Notes: generated by a model from the letters alone, not told the origin. 64,000 nt of DNA from Aphidius gifuensis (GCF_014905175.1 NC_057789.1:18092496-18156495), one strand, 5' to 3'. Positions 32,428 through 44,000 are shown, counted from the stretch's first letter. Numbers and translations: made by a program.

Positions 32428-34573
32428 TTGATTTTTTCGATAGGATATTGAATAAAAATATTTCCTTCTGTCTTTAGAAGGAAAAATTTATATAATTACT
32501 GCCATGATAATTATTTTAAATCATTGATTTATATATTCTACAAGTCTGAAAATTTGTTATTATAAAATATTATTATTTTTTTTTGAAAATTGAAATCCCG
32601 TCAAATTTAATATTATGTAAATTTGACATGATTTATTATGTGCTGCGCATGGTGCGCTTTGGCATGCACCACCAAAGTCAAAAGAAATAATTGACTGAGT
32701 AAGTCAAGACTATCATTTCCTGTGGAAAAAGGAAATGAAAAAGAAAAAAATAGTAGAGGCTTTCTGGTAGCCGCCTCAGGTGGACGTGTGTGATCACAAT
32801 TTATATTGAGACACACACACAATTCAACAATTTCACTTGTGTATTTATTGCATCGAATTATCGATTCAATAAATAATAAAATAACGTTACACCTAATCGT
32901 AATTATCATCAATATATTGAGCTTAATTTATTTAATAAAATCAAATAAACATATCCAATACATATACAACAAGATATCTCTTCAACAACTAATAATTCCA
33001 TCTACACTGGTTCAACACGAGGAGCCATCTTCATCATCATCATCAACGACTACATCCAAATTGTCGGTATTTTTTTTTAATAATAATTATATAAGTTTAT
33101 ATTCAACATTTCCTTTACTAAATAATATAATTTATAGATTAAGTTTATCATTAAATTAAATCAAGAATAAAATTCTTGATCATACTTGATGACCACATGG
33201 TCATTATTAAATAATAATTTGTACGTACAAAAATTAGGTTAAGTTTCCAAATTAATCATTTAAAATTAAATAAATAATCAAAATAAAATCTCAAACATTA
33301 AATTATTTATCTCTTCAATTTGTTTAATATTTGAAATAAATAATAATAAAATATATTGTAATTGAACATAACCCAATATTCACGTGTTCATTTATAGTTT
33401 TTCATCTTGTTTGTTCAAACTCAATTTTAATCATCAATAAATATATAAAATATAATTTAAATAAATAAAAATTAAAACTGAAGGTTTCAAAGTGTTATAT
33501 CAATTATTAACAAATTTTTTGTGTTGTTATTTTTATTTCTCAATAAACAAGTCTGCTTGTGTTTAATGTGTATCAATATTTTAATAACGATTATCGTATT
33601 ATTTTATCAACTTTATTACTTGTTGTAATTAAGAGACAATGGAAATTATTTTCAAGATATTTTTCAATAATAGCATGAGTAAATAAATATTTGTGCTTAT
33701 CAAAATAACATATTATTTTTTGTTTTTTTTTTTTATAATAAATAAATTGACCTAAACGGTTAACAGACAAATGTCATGTTGGAATTTTTATCCATCATTC
33801 AGCTCCTGGTAGGTAACATCATCTTGACATTGATTAATTTTAACAACAAATCATGTATTTGACTTTTAAATGTAGCCAGGAAATTGTATTACATATAGTC
33901 ATTGAAATATAAAAAAAATTATCAAATTTCGAAAATACCCTGATTCTCGATGATTTATAATTGTAACTAAATTTTTACTCAAAATTTAAACTGTGAAAAT
34001 TCAATAGTAAAGATTTGTTCAAAATTTATAAATGAAAAAATTGACCTAGAAATAGATATCAGCAAATTTCGGATTTAGTGATAGCATTTGCATAGATATT
34101 TTTTTTTTTTTATAACCGGTTTCTTGTATATATTCTTTAAATTTTATTTAAATTATTCTTTTTTTATTATTCTACAATTTATTGGTCACTTTTACTAAAA
34201 ATGTATTTTCCAAAGTGTCAAAAAATAAGTAAATAAATAAATAATAAAATAAAAAAAATGATCATACAGTTGCTGAAGCAACTGTGCCTTCCCTGCGGGG
34301 GGAATTTTAATTTCTTCTTTAATATATATCGAAATTCGTGACTACAAATTTATTTCATTCTCTATCGTTACAATGATTATTCTTACAACTAAAATTTATT
34401 TAATTTTCATTCATTTTGCTTGTTCCTTCTAATGGGTCATCTCTATGTCCAGAATCGCTTTCTTCTAACCTTATAAACTCTCCGTTTTTATTCATTTTGT
34501 TGTACTATGATTTTAGCCTGTCAATGTTAAATATTTATTACAAAATTGTCGAGTTCGATTGTATTTATTTTAT
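32428..34573. other. AT-rich stretch, possible untranslated exon
   Basis: 32806-33066 is open on the plus strand (ISLQQLIIPSTLVQHEEPSS plus serines and threonines) but much of it is AT-rich. A short hairpin, acagttgctgaagcaactgt, lies at 34267. Nothing else is recognised. Confidence 0.3.
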
Positions 34574-35250
34574 TTACTTTTTTCTCTCGGTTGAATCAGG
34601 ATTTAATGTTTTAGTTGTTGCTGAAGTCGTCCCGGGTACAATAAATGCCGTAATTTCGTGTGAAGCTGGTGTAAGTGCAACTCGGAAAAATGCCTGACTT
34701 AAATCAATGGTAGTAATATAATGTGCTTGACGAAGTTCGTCCAAGATGGCTGTCATATCCGGGATTGTCCTTAGTCCAACAGTCCTTAGTCCAAGACAGT
34801 GTAATTTGGTGGCATTGACAGCTGGTGTAAATAGGTGCCTGTTTTCTGGCTTATCCCTATAGAACCACGACCTATAACCAAAGTCAATCACCATACCTGC
34901 TGCTTGCAAAAAGTCCAAACCCAGGATGAAGTCTTCTGATAAAGAAGGAAGGATAAGTGCCTCTGTTTTAGTTGCTTTATCAGCTACTACAAGAACAACC
35001 TGAATGGAATATAACACGGTTTCAACTTGACCACTCGCCGTGACAACTCGTCTTGGTGGTATAGCTTGTTGTTCCAACAACTGTGTTGCAGCTGGACCGA
35101 CAAAAGAACGACTAGCACCAGAATCAACGAGTGCTCGGATAATGAGTGTACCTATGACTATATCAAGATGGAATGAAGTTGATTTATTATCAATAGCAAG
35201 TTCTACTTTTGGCTCTGCTTTGGGAACAAATTCCGGAGCCAATGGTGATA
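34574..35250 (-). pseudogene. Ty3/gypsy pol fragment: protease and truncated RT
   Basis: Reading from about 35242, a retropepsin-type aspartic protease is recognisable by LVDSGASRSFVG (catalytic D at about residue 40) and the later ILGLDFL helix motif. It is followed by a short linker and the start of reverse transcriptase with ILDELRQAHYITTIDLSQAF, where IDLSQAF is the motif A region (first catalytic aspartate). Homology stops at AFIVPG, and the remaining residues to the stop at 34574 are unrelated. The RT catalytic YxDD box, RNase H and integrase are absent, so the 3' two thirds of pol is deleted. It acted in retrotransposition of an LTR element and is dead now. Confidence 0.85.
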
Positions 35251-35357
35251 AAGTAGTGGACAGGATTTACTCAGGAGATAATGCTCTATGGTCAACCACA
35301 AATCTCCAAGGTATTTTCCTAGTCAGTTTAACCGGTTGTGAAACAGCCGATTGAGAC

Positions 35358-36300
35358 TCAGACACCGGTGTATTGAGTATCAGTTGGCGTTTCCCGGATT
35401 ACAATAAGTACAGGAAGCCGTCGTGACGCCTGGTCTTCTACAACGATAGCAAAAGCGTCGTCGAGGCTCCTGGCAATCACGATGGATGTGTCCACGAGTA
35501 TCACAATTCCAACACTCGACTTCATTACTACTAGATCGGTCAGCACCGATTTTTCGCTTTCTGGTTTTGGTGGAAGTCGACGATTTTGAGCACTTTTTGT
35601 GATGCTCTCTTGGCGTATGGCTTCATCTTCCACAGCTCTCATCGTTGGAAAATTCCTAGCTGATATGACACGTTGATAACGTGGTAACATATTGCGAATA
35701 GTATAAAGAACGCGTTCACTTTCTGGCCAGGGTGGATTCGTACGTTGAAGTAAACCACGCATACAAGAGACGAAGTGACGAACTGATTCACTTGGACCTT
35801 GGGTACGTCTGTCTATTTCTTTGCTCTTTGATAGTCTGGGTCAGCAAAACTATCACGGAATGCTTCTCTGGTGACATCCCAGTTCACGAATTTCTCGGTG
35901 TGAGTCATGAACCAGATTAAAGCAGGACTACTAAGGCAGAAAGACAGAGCTGATAGGATTTCCTGATCAGTAGCACCCGCAACAATTCGCGTTTGGTCAA
36001 CTCTGAATAAAAACTCCTCGACATCTTCACCTGGTTGACGGCGAAACTGAAGACGATGATCAACTAGATGATCAGGATATTCCTGACGTCTTGGATTAAC
36101 TGGTGGTTGTTCAGGTAGAAGATGATAATCGGCTTGACGATCAGGATAAACCTGACGTCTTGAATTAGCTGGAGGCTGTTCAAGTAAGGGACGATAATCG
36201 ACTTGACGATGGGGGTAATCCTGACGTCTTGAATTAGCTGGTGGCTGTTCAGGTAGAAGACGACGTAGGTTGGCTCTTTCTCGAAAGTTATATCCTCCAA
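35358..36300 (-). pseudogene. Ty3/gypsy gag with zinc knuckles, frameshifted
   Basis: In minus-strand order: a proline/arginine-rich tandem repeat (about 36270-36085), a Retrotrans_gag-like capsid stretch (FRRQPGEDVEEFLFRVDQTR, IWFMTHTEKFVNWDVTREAF), a frameshift near 35822, TQGPSESVRHFVSCMRGLLQ and VLYTIRNMLPRYQRVISARN, another frameshift near 35560, then the zinc knuckle CWNCDTRGHIHRDC (CX2CX4HX4C). A second knuckle, CYRCRRPGVTTASC, has Val in place of the metal-binding His. Gag packages the element's RNA. At least two frameshifts make it inactive. It leads directly into the protease fragment. Confidence 0.85.
36085..36270 (-). repeat. 69-bp (23-codon) tandem repeat in gag
   Basis: gacgtcttgaattagctgg recurs every 69 bp, two full copies and a partial third. 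The length is a multiple of three, and in the gag frame each copy encodes a PPANSRRQ-YP-RQ-DYR type unit. Confidence 0.85.
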
Positions 36301-37537
36301 GACCATCAGTAAGTCAGAAAAATATTTAGACAATTGATGTACCAGTTGGTCAGTCAAATGATGTACCAGTTGGCCCATCAGCAGGTTGATAAATCCGTTG
36401 ATTGACTGATCAAATGATGTGCCAGATGGTCAGTCAAATGATGTACCAGATGGTCTATCAAATGATGTACCGATTAGTCAGTCTGATGGTTGATCCGCCA
36501 AGACTCATCAACAGTATCAGGCCAATCAAGATTCAAGCAACCAAATTTCTACTTAATTAAATTAGAATCACCAATAATAGTGATAATCTCTGATAAATTA
36601 ACAATAAAACCTAGACCTTCGGATAATCTATCAAGAACTCGGATCGACCAAGATCTACGTTCAAAGCTAATTAATTAAATACTATGAGTTAGACCAGTTG
36701 GTTAATCAATTGGATTTAACATTAATAGGTCCTGGATTAGCCGGGTACCAAGTGAATCCACTGATCAATCACTAACCTGTGACTTAACACTAACACGTGG
36801 ATCCGATAGGTCTGGACCTGGATCGACCAGATACCACGAGAATCCAATGAGTCTGGACTCGGTTCGGCCAAGTACCAAGTGAATCTATCGATCAAACTGA
36901 ATCCTGGATTATCCAAGATCAAATACTATTAATATGAGAGACACGAGAGTTCCTGGATCGTCTAGATACCAGGGATTCTCTAATTCGTCAAGTCTAGCAC
37001 TGGATCGACCAGCTACTCGTAATTGCTGGTGATAAATCAAATCTCTGCTCGACCAAGATGACACAAATTAATTATATAACAAAGGAAGGTTAGCCGGCTT
37101 CTTCATCCCTTCTCTGCCGTGAGGCCCGCGCACGCGCATTGTAATATCTCCGCCATACTGCCAACTAGACGCGCGAGAATTTAAAACTATTAAGGCTACA
37201 CTACAATAATAAAGTAATGATAAATAAATGTTTAAAAATAATCTATGAGTAATATCGCGTCAGTAATAATTGAATATGTATTCTAGCGGAGTTTTCAACT
37301 AATAATTCGCGAGTTTAATAGATAATATCGCACTAAAATTAAATGATAAAATTAATTGACGGAGTTTTTACCTAAAATTACTAATTGTTAATATCGCGTC
37401 GCGTAAATTAATTAAATAAATAATAAGACGGAGTTGTAAACAATATTTTATAATTATTTATTAATATCGCATCTAGTTAAACCTGACGGAGTTTTAAATA
37501 ATAATTATTATCAGAATAAAATAACAATAACAAGCAG
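36301..37537 (-). other. 5' untranslated part of the Ty3/gypsy element with short repeats
   Basis: 36330-36500 repeats gatgtaccagttggtcagtc-like units. 36720-37030 repeats ggatcgaccag-taccaagtg-like units. 37245-37500 repeats a block of about 75-80 bp containing taatatcgcgtc and gacggagtttt four times. No long ORF. These are consistent with an expanded leader between the 5' LTR and gag. Confidence 0.6.
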
Positions 37538-37555
37538 ATCCCTGTTTGGGCGCCA
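37538..37555 (-). promoter_or_regulatory. Retroelement primer binding site (tRNA-Lys type)
   Basis: On the minus strand, tggcgcccaaacagggat lies two bases after the LTR end (...gttaca). It matches the 18-nt complement of the tRNA-Lys(UUU) 3' end as I recall it at 16 of 18 positions. This fixes the element orientation as minus. Confidence 0.85.
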
Positions 37556-37557
37556 TT

Positions 37558-38285
37558 TGTAACATGACATTTTTGCCAGTTATCTTCTCGGATCGCTTGT
37601 TACCGTCATTCTACCTGTAAATTGTCCATGAGAAATAAACAAAGCTAAAATCCAATAAATCCAACATAATAATAATAATAATTTGTATCCAAAAAACGTA
37701 ACAATTAAAATCAGGGGGTTTCCAAATCACCTTAAAACCGGAAAAAGGCATAACACATTATCGCGCTCAGAACACATTCATACCTGGACAAAAATACAAT
37801 CGAACAATGAATAAAACAACCGAAACAAGCAATCTAGAAGAAAGCCGCAGGGTCGCTCAGTGTGTGGGTTTTGGTAGAAGGGCCGGATAAAGCTGTTACA
37901 ATAATTAAATCCTGAAAATAATAATTAATAAATACCCCAAAATAATAACAAAAGACACAATTAATGCATTTTACTCCATATTTATTTATCAAACATCAAC
38001 GTAACTCAAATATTCAAAATACAAAATAAACTAATCCAATATTATCTCAAAAATCCTAAACTAAAGGGGACCGCGTCCAACAAAATATTAATTATTAATT
38101 AATTAATAAACTAAATCGAATTTTCAAAAGTATCAAAAGTATCAGAATGAACTTAAGGATCGGCCTTAAGTTGATCACCAAAATCAAAGTTAACAAGAGT
38201 GATGGTGGTTGATCCACCATGTCCAACATACGAAAATAACCTCAAACTCACCGTCGCCAGACGACTGGTTAAAACATCTATCCGT
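37558..38285 (-). mobile_element. 5' LTR of the Ty3/gypsy element (diverged or partial)
   Basis: The boundary tgtaacatgacatttttgcc at 37558 abuts the primer binding site. The sequence parallels the solo LTR in blocks (cttctcgga; gtcgctcagtgtg; ggtagaagggccggataaa; ggggaccgcgt; caccatgtcc) to about 38240. The outer end corresponding to gcgaatctcgctgcc of the solo copy is not found, so this LTR is truncated or rearranged. Confidence 0.7.
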
Positions 38286-38683
38286 CTTCTAAACTAAGGA
38301 TTTATTTTGTGATTATGGTTCAATATTCATTAATATAAGCAGGGTTTTTTGAAACAAGGGTTTATGTAATTATTATTTATGAATTGATGATATAAGGGTA
38401 TTAGAACTATAAGGGATTAGGTTATTATTATTGCAAATAAATTATAAATCTATACAGGGTCTTCCAAACTGAAGGTTTACATTGTAATTATTGTTCAATA
38501 TTCATTAATATAAGCAGGGTTTTTCGGACAAGGGTTTATGTAATTATTATTTATAAATTGATGATATAAGCAGGAATTTTGAAACTAAAGGTTCAGGTAG
38601 TTATTATTTACAAATTATTGATATAAGGGTTTTTGGAACTATAGGCTTAGGTTATTATTATTGTAAATAAATTATAAATTAAA
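38286..38683. repeat. Tandem repeats of 90-130 bp
   Basis: Imperfect repeats of (ta)taagcagggtttttt, gggtttatgtaattattatt and aaattgatgatataag occur at least three times between 38325 and 38650. They may be part of the expanded LTR or an independent minisatellite. Confidence 0.65.
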
Positions 38684-39088
38684 TCACTTTTGTTGTATTT
38701 TTTTTTTTTTTCAACTCGTGCTTTTTGTTGTCGAATACGTAATCGACGGTCACCTGTAAAAAATATAAATTCATTGTACTATTTTATTTTTACTCCGATA
38801 TTTTTACTTTTGTATTTCGCTTTTTTTTTTTATTTTCAATGTATTATTCTACTGTATTATTATATTATTTAAATATTTACGTAACAATTTTTGAATAAAT
38901 CTCCGATGATTGATGGCATTAGTACATCTTTTTAAAAATCTATATACGATTTTTTTTACTGGATCGTCTTTTGACAGTATTTCATTTATTCGATCTTCAT
39001 CAAGATCATCTTTAAATATTTTAAGGTCTGTATTAAAATCTTCAATTGATTCAGCTAAATCTTTAATCGATGTTATATATTTCATCAT
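38647..39088 (-). CDS. Candidate two-exon small gene, unrecognised
   Basis: Exon 1 39088-38881 encodes MMKYITSIKDLAESIEDFNT, DLKIFKDDLDEDRINEILSK and FLKRCTNAINHRRFIQKLL. It ends TTAC|GTAAAT in phase 1. An acceptor TTTTTTACAG at 38754 begins exon 2 (38753 downward), and the codon split gives R, followed by DRRLRIRQQKARVEKKKK. Exon 2 then runs through a 13-T tract (minus-strand A run), so the end (TAA at 38647-38649 in this frame) is uncertain. The product is about 105 residues, charged and likely helical or coiled, with a very basic C-terminal half. No family recognised. It lies between the LTR-linked minisatellite and decayed plus-strand ORFs. It may belong to an unknown mobile or viral element, or be a fragment of a larger gene. 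Confidence 0.4.
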
Positions 39089-39140
39089 GTCATATATTTT
39101 ATTATATTTCCTTTATATTACCTTTTATCGTAAAAATACC

Positions 39141-39493
39141 ATGATAAGCATGAATTATGGAACGATTTTCGGTCAACAAGCAGTAAATATCGATACTATA
39201 TATAAATTTCAAAATCTACAGCTACATTAAATGCTATAAAATTATTGCCTGAAATTTTTGATTTTACTATAGGAGGAACAAACTATTAATCACTAAATCC
39301 AGCAGTTTTAATTTCTGATATATCTCTTGAAGAAATAAAGTAAAAAATAATAGAACAAAAAGAAAAAGTAAATGAAGAAAATCGCGCAAAAAATATTATA
39401 TTTAATATTATTCTTGGTGAAATTATTATGGCTACAAGTTTGATCTCAATTATTTCATTTGCACCGATTGTAATAATTATAAGAAAATTTTAA
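39141..39493 (+). pseudogene. Decayed ORF with C-terminal membrane segment
   Basis: MISMNYGTIFGQQAVNIDTI opens the frame. A shift near 39218 leads to STATLNAIKLLPEIFDFTI, then two in-frame stops, then LISDISLEEIK and KVNEENRAKNIIFNIILGEI, and a hydrophobic segment MATSLISIISFAPIVIIIRK ending KF-stop. A charged stalk, a membrane segment and a short basic tail suggest a former type I membrane protein. I cannot name the family. A viral or transposon envelope-like origin is one possibility, without direct support. Two stops and a frameshift make it a pseudogene. Confidence 0.4.
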
Positions 39494-39639
39494 TCCTTTC
39501 TGCAAAAATAAAAATGTCATATAGATGTAAAGCCTGTTCTTACGTCAATAGCTGATCTCTTTACTTTTTAATTTCCCTACTATTCAAAAACTAATTGTAT
39601 AAAAGTCGATGTAATGATACGTAAAATCAAAAGTTAGTG

Positions 39640-40096
39640 ATGGAGTCAACTAGTAATCTCCTTCTGTCACATCCAGATGCACTCAATAAGTCTAAGACAA
39701 AAAACCTACGTATTGGTTTTGGAAAATATTATTGGATAGATATTCAAATTTGTGACAATACTTCGAGAAAAGGAATTTCATATGCAGTTTATTAATGGAA
39801 AAAATTTTTGGATAAACTAGAATTTATATTATCTTGGTACTCAGCAAGTGAAATTACAAACGATTAAAAAAAAAAGTCTACCACTTGATAGTAAAGACAT
39901 TAGAATATTTTTCGGTTATTCATACAAATCATGATCTGTTGTATTCAATCAGGGGTCTGGTAAAGTAGCTAGCACTACATGAGGTGTTAATGAATAAATA
40001 TGTGAAAAAATTACCGTGGATTGATTGCTGCATAGAGTGTTTGGAAATTGTTTCTGTCGACATATACAATCATGCAAAAACATTGTATATGCATAA
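39640..40096 (+). pseudogene. Decayed ORF, unrecognised
   Basis: The ATG at 39640 begins MESTSNLLLSHPDALNKSKT; coding-like sequence continues (LRIGFGKYYWIDIQICDNTS, WKKFLDKLEFILSWYSASEI, SLPLDSKDIRIFFGYSYKS, VVFNQGSGKVAS) for about 150 codons. It is broken by several stops, of which three are TGA in places where tryptophan would be plausible, consistent with G-to-A decay. No frame of comparable quality exists on the other strand. It follows the membrane-segment pseudogene in the same orientation, so both may come from one degraded element. Confidence 0.4.
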
Positions 40097-40387
40097 GACT
40101 ATACACTGTAAAAAATTTTTAGCTGCAGCAACGAGCTAGATAGCTGCCCACTCTATCCACCGCTAACTAACCTTCGGATAGTTAGCAGAGGATTGTTATT
40201 TTGGCTATCCAAATTTGGCAGGTTACTGTTCTCGTGAAAACAGCGCGCCTACTCATTACATTAGCTACACTTTGGATAGCTGTGATAGCTATCCAAAGCT
40301 TGACGATCTAGTATCGCTGTAGTAGCCAGTTAGGATTGCGTATATACGTAACTATATAGGTAAATAAATATGCATATATATTGTAAC
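40097..40387. repeat. Region rich in AGCTATCC/GGATAGCT motifs
   Basis: From tacactgtaaaaaattttta (a typical TIR-like start) to about 40340, gctatcc, ggatagc and agctagatagct occur repeatedly in both orientations (for example 40135, 40185, 40203, 40275 and 40288). It looks like one end of another motif-rich TIR element. The opposite end was not found. Confidence 0.5.
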
Positions 40388-40673
40388 GAAATTTATTATT
40401 TCATGGGTTCTCGAAATAAATAACTATCAGAATGAGTTCTGATTGTTATTTATTGCTATCGCTTGCGTTGTTAATAACTAATGGGAGTTAGTTATAAACA
40501 ATTCCGATCACGGGGTCAGAAGCTATGTACAGGGTCAAGACTATTCAATCAAGACATCAATAGGGTGCCTGTTCGATGTTTATAAGATGTCTTGATACAC
40601 CAAACCTTATCGTGGCGACTCCCCAACTCCTACATCGACGCGATGAACTCACCGAAGGCTGTGTACAAAACCG
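40388..40673. other. Unassigned stretch
   Basis: Begins tgtaacgaaatttattattt and is GC-richer to 40670. It may be an LTR or old exon fragment. No ORF or repeat partner was found. Confidence 0.35.
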
Positions 40674-40836
40674 CAGTCCAATTCACAGGGAAAATTCTTT
40701 ACAATTTAGGGCTTTTCTTTGCCGCTGATGGCGCTTGTAATAATTTTTTTAATATAGATTTTACATACAAAAGCTTCACAAGCGCCGTGAGTGGTGGAAA
40801 AAAGCCCTAAATTGTAATGCCCTGTGAATTGGACTG
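40674..40836. mobile_element. MITE, CAGTCCAATTCACAGGG family, copy 2
   Basis: A 163-bp element with the same termini and internal tttagggctttt, tggcgcttgt and aaaaaagccctaa landmarks as 12499-12660. Confidence 0.85.
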
Positions 40837-41099
40837 CTGGATCGTACATCTATTCGTGTTCCAAATGCGTCAGGGGGATAGCACTACATGTATTTTTATG
40901 GGCTGTAGTTTGTCACCCTAGATGAGTCAATTCCCCAGAAAAAGTCTAGTAACGGAACGCCATTTTGTAGTCACATGATAAAAACCTTTTTAATTCCTAC
41001 GTTATCTATCTCGTTTCTTCCTTACCAGTTAAATTGCAGTTTTCCTCGAATGGATGGTAAATTTAAATATATAATAAAACCATACAATTAATTCGATTA
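40837..41099. other. Flank of the Sat-A array
   Basis: No ORF and no repeat recognised; single-copy-looking sequence up to the first Sat-A linker. Confidence 0.4.
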
Positions 41100-44000
41100 A
41101 CATTTGTATTTTTAAAAAATAAATTTACATGTATTTTATTTATAATATAAATAAAAATGTCCAAGGAAAAGCAGAAGCTAAGGAAAAGATGTAGCTAAGG
41201 AATTAATGTGGCTAAGAAATTATTTCCTTGAAACATAATTCTTTGGCAACCTCAATTCCTTAGCTACATCTTTTCCTTAGCTACTGCTTTTTTTTAGACA
41301 TTTGTATTTTCAAAAAATAAATTTATATGTATTTTATTTATAAAATAAATAAAAAATGTCCAAGGAAAAGCAGTAGCTAAGGAAAAGATGTAGCTAAGGA
41401 ATTAATGTGACTAAGGAATTAATGTTGCCAAAAATTATGTTTCAAGGAAATAATTCCTAAGTCACATTAATTTCTTAGCTACATCTTTTCCTTGGACATT
41501 TTCTATTTATTTTATAAATAAAATACGTGTAAATTTAGTTTTTTAAAATACGAATATCCAAGGAAAAGCAGTAGCTAAGGAAAAGATGAAGCTAAGGAAT
41601 TAATGTTATGTTTCAGAAATTCTTAGTCACATAATTTTAGTTATCTTTTTCCTTAGCTACTGCTCTTTCTTGGACATTTTTCATTTATTTTATAAATAAA
41701 ATACATGTAAATTTATTTTTTAAAAAAACAAATGTCCAAGGAAAAGCAGTAGCTAAGAAAAAGATGAAGCTAAGGAATTAATGTGACTAAGGAATTCTTT
41801 CCTTGAAACATAATTTTTTGGCAACATTAATCCCTTAATCACATTAATTCCTTAGCTACATCTTTTCCTGAGCTACTGCTTTTCCTTGGACATTCGTATT
41901 TAAAAAGAATAAATTTACACGTATTTTATTTATAAAATAAATAGAAAATGTCCAAGGAAAAGCAGTAGCTAAGGAAAAAATGTAGCTAAGGAATTAATGT
42001 GACTAAGGAATTATTTCCTTGAAACATATTTAGTATATTATTTAAGCCATTTTCCCTTAGCTACTGCTTTTCCTTGGATATTTGTATTTTTAAAAAATAA
42101 AATTACATGAATTAATTTATAAAATAAATAAAAAATGTCCAAGAAAAAGCAGTAGCTAAGGAAAAGATGTAGCTAAGGAATTAATGTGACTAAGGAATTA
42201 TTTCCTTGAGACATAATTTTTTGGCAACATTAATTCCTTAGCTTCATCTTTTCCTTAGCTACTGCTTTTCCTTGGACATTTGTATTTTTAAAAAATAAAT
42301 TTACATGTATTTTATTTATAAAATAAATAAAAAATGTCTAAGGAAAAGCAGTAGCTAAGGAAAAGATGTAGCTAAGGAATTAATGTGACTAAGGAATTAT
42401 TTCCTTGTAACATAATTTTTTGGCAACATTAATTCCTTAGTCACATTCATTTTTTTTCTTAGTTACTAAAGCTTTTTTTGATTTCGTATTTTAAAAAAAT
42501 AAATTTACACGTATTTTATTTATAAAATAAATAAAAAATGTTCAAGAAAAAGCAGTAGCTAAGGAAAAGATGTAGCTAAGGAATTAATGTGACTAAGGAA
42601 TTCTTTCCTTGAAACATAATTTTTTGGCAACATTAATCCCTTAATCACATTAATTCCTTAGCTACATCTTTTCCTGAGCTACTGCTTTTCCTTGGACATT
42701 CGTATTTAAAAAGAATAAATTTACACGTATTTTATTTATAAAATAAATAGAAAATGTCCAAGGAAAAGCAGTAGCTAAGGAAAAAATGTAGCTAAGGAAT
42801 TAATGTGACTAAGGAATTATTTTCATGGCAACATAATTCCTTATTTATCTTTTTCCTTAGCTACTGCTTTTCTTGACATTGTTTTTTAAAAATAAATTTA
42901 CATGAATTTATTTATAAAATAAATAAAAAATGTCCAAGAAAAGTAGTAGCTAAGGAAAAGATGAAGCTCAGAAATTAATGTTGCCAAAAATTATGTTTCA
43001 AGGGAATAATTCCTAAGTCACATTTATTCTCAGTTCTTTCCTTAGCTACTGCTTCTCCTTGGACATTTTCTATTTATTTTATAAATAAAATACGTGTAAA
43101 TTTATTTTTTTAAAATACGTATGTCCAAGGAAAAGCAGTAGCTAAAGAAAAGATGTAGCTAAGGAATTAATGTGACTAAGGAATTAATGTTGCCAAAAAT
43201 TATGTTTCAAGGAAATATTTTAGTACATTTTATTATTACATCTTTTCCTTAGCTACTGCTTTTTCTTGGACATTTTTTATTTATTTTATAAATAAAATAC
43301 GTGTAAATTTATTTTTTTAAAATACGTATGTCCAAGGAAAAGCAGTAGCTAAGGAAAAGATGAAGCTCAGAAATTAATGTTGCCAAAAATTATGTTTCAG
43401 GAAATTTTAAGTCACATTTATTAGTTAGCATCTTTTTTTTAGCTACTGCTTTTCCTTGGACATTTTCTATTTATTTTATAAATAAAATACGTGTAAATTT
43501 ATTTTTAAAATACGAATGTCCAAAAAGCAGTAGCTAAGGAAAAGATGTAGCTCAGAATTAATGTGACTAAGGAATTAATGTTTCCAAAAATTATGTTTCA
43601 AGGAAGTACTTAGTAACGTTAATTTTATTATCTTTTCCTTAGCTACTGCTTTTTTTTGGACATTTTTTATTTATCTTATAAATAAAATACGTGTAAATTT
43701 ATTTTTTTAAAATACGTATGTCCAAGGAAAAGCAGTAGCTAAGGAAAAGATGGAGCTCAGAAATTAATGTTGCCAAAAAATTATGTTTCAAGGAAATAAA
43801 TCCTTAGTCACATTTATTCCTCAGCTACATCTTTTCCTTAGCTACTGCTTCTCCTTGGACATTTTCTATTTATTTTATAAATAAAATACGTGTAAATTTA
43901 TTTTTTTAAATACGTATGTCCAAGAAAAAGCAGTAGCTAAGGAAAAGATGTAGCTCAGAAATTAATGTTGCCAGAAAATTATGTTAATAATAATGGACAT

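Noticed and set aside
32613..32912. 99-codon minus ORF
   Set aside because: Cysteine- and isoleucine-rich AT-driven translation with no recognisable domain or splice partner.
34416..35354. Plus-strand ORFs opposite the pol fragment
   Set aside because: Antisense shadows of the protease/RT frame; no domain visible.
36064..36378. 104-codon minus ORF with LIQDVR repeats
   Set aside because: An alternative frame of the gag tandem repeat. The true gag frame gives the PPANSRRQ units that lead into capsid sequence.
38910..39230. 106-codon plus-strand ORF MMALVHLFKN...
   Set aside because: Its first half is the antisense of the better-looking minus-strand exon (serine/phenylalanine-rich shadow). 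Only its last 30 codons belong to the decayed plus-strand ORF.
40592..40810. 72-codon ORF MIHQTLSWRL...
   Set aside because: Two thirds of it lies in the MITE at 40674-40836; no conserved feature.
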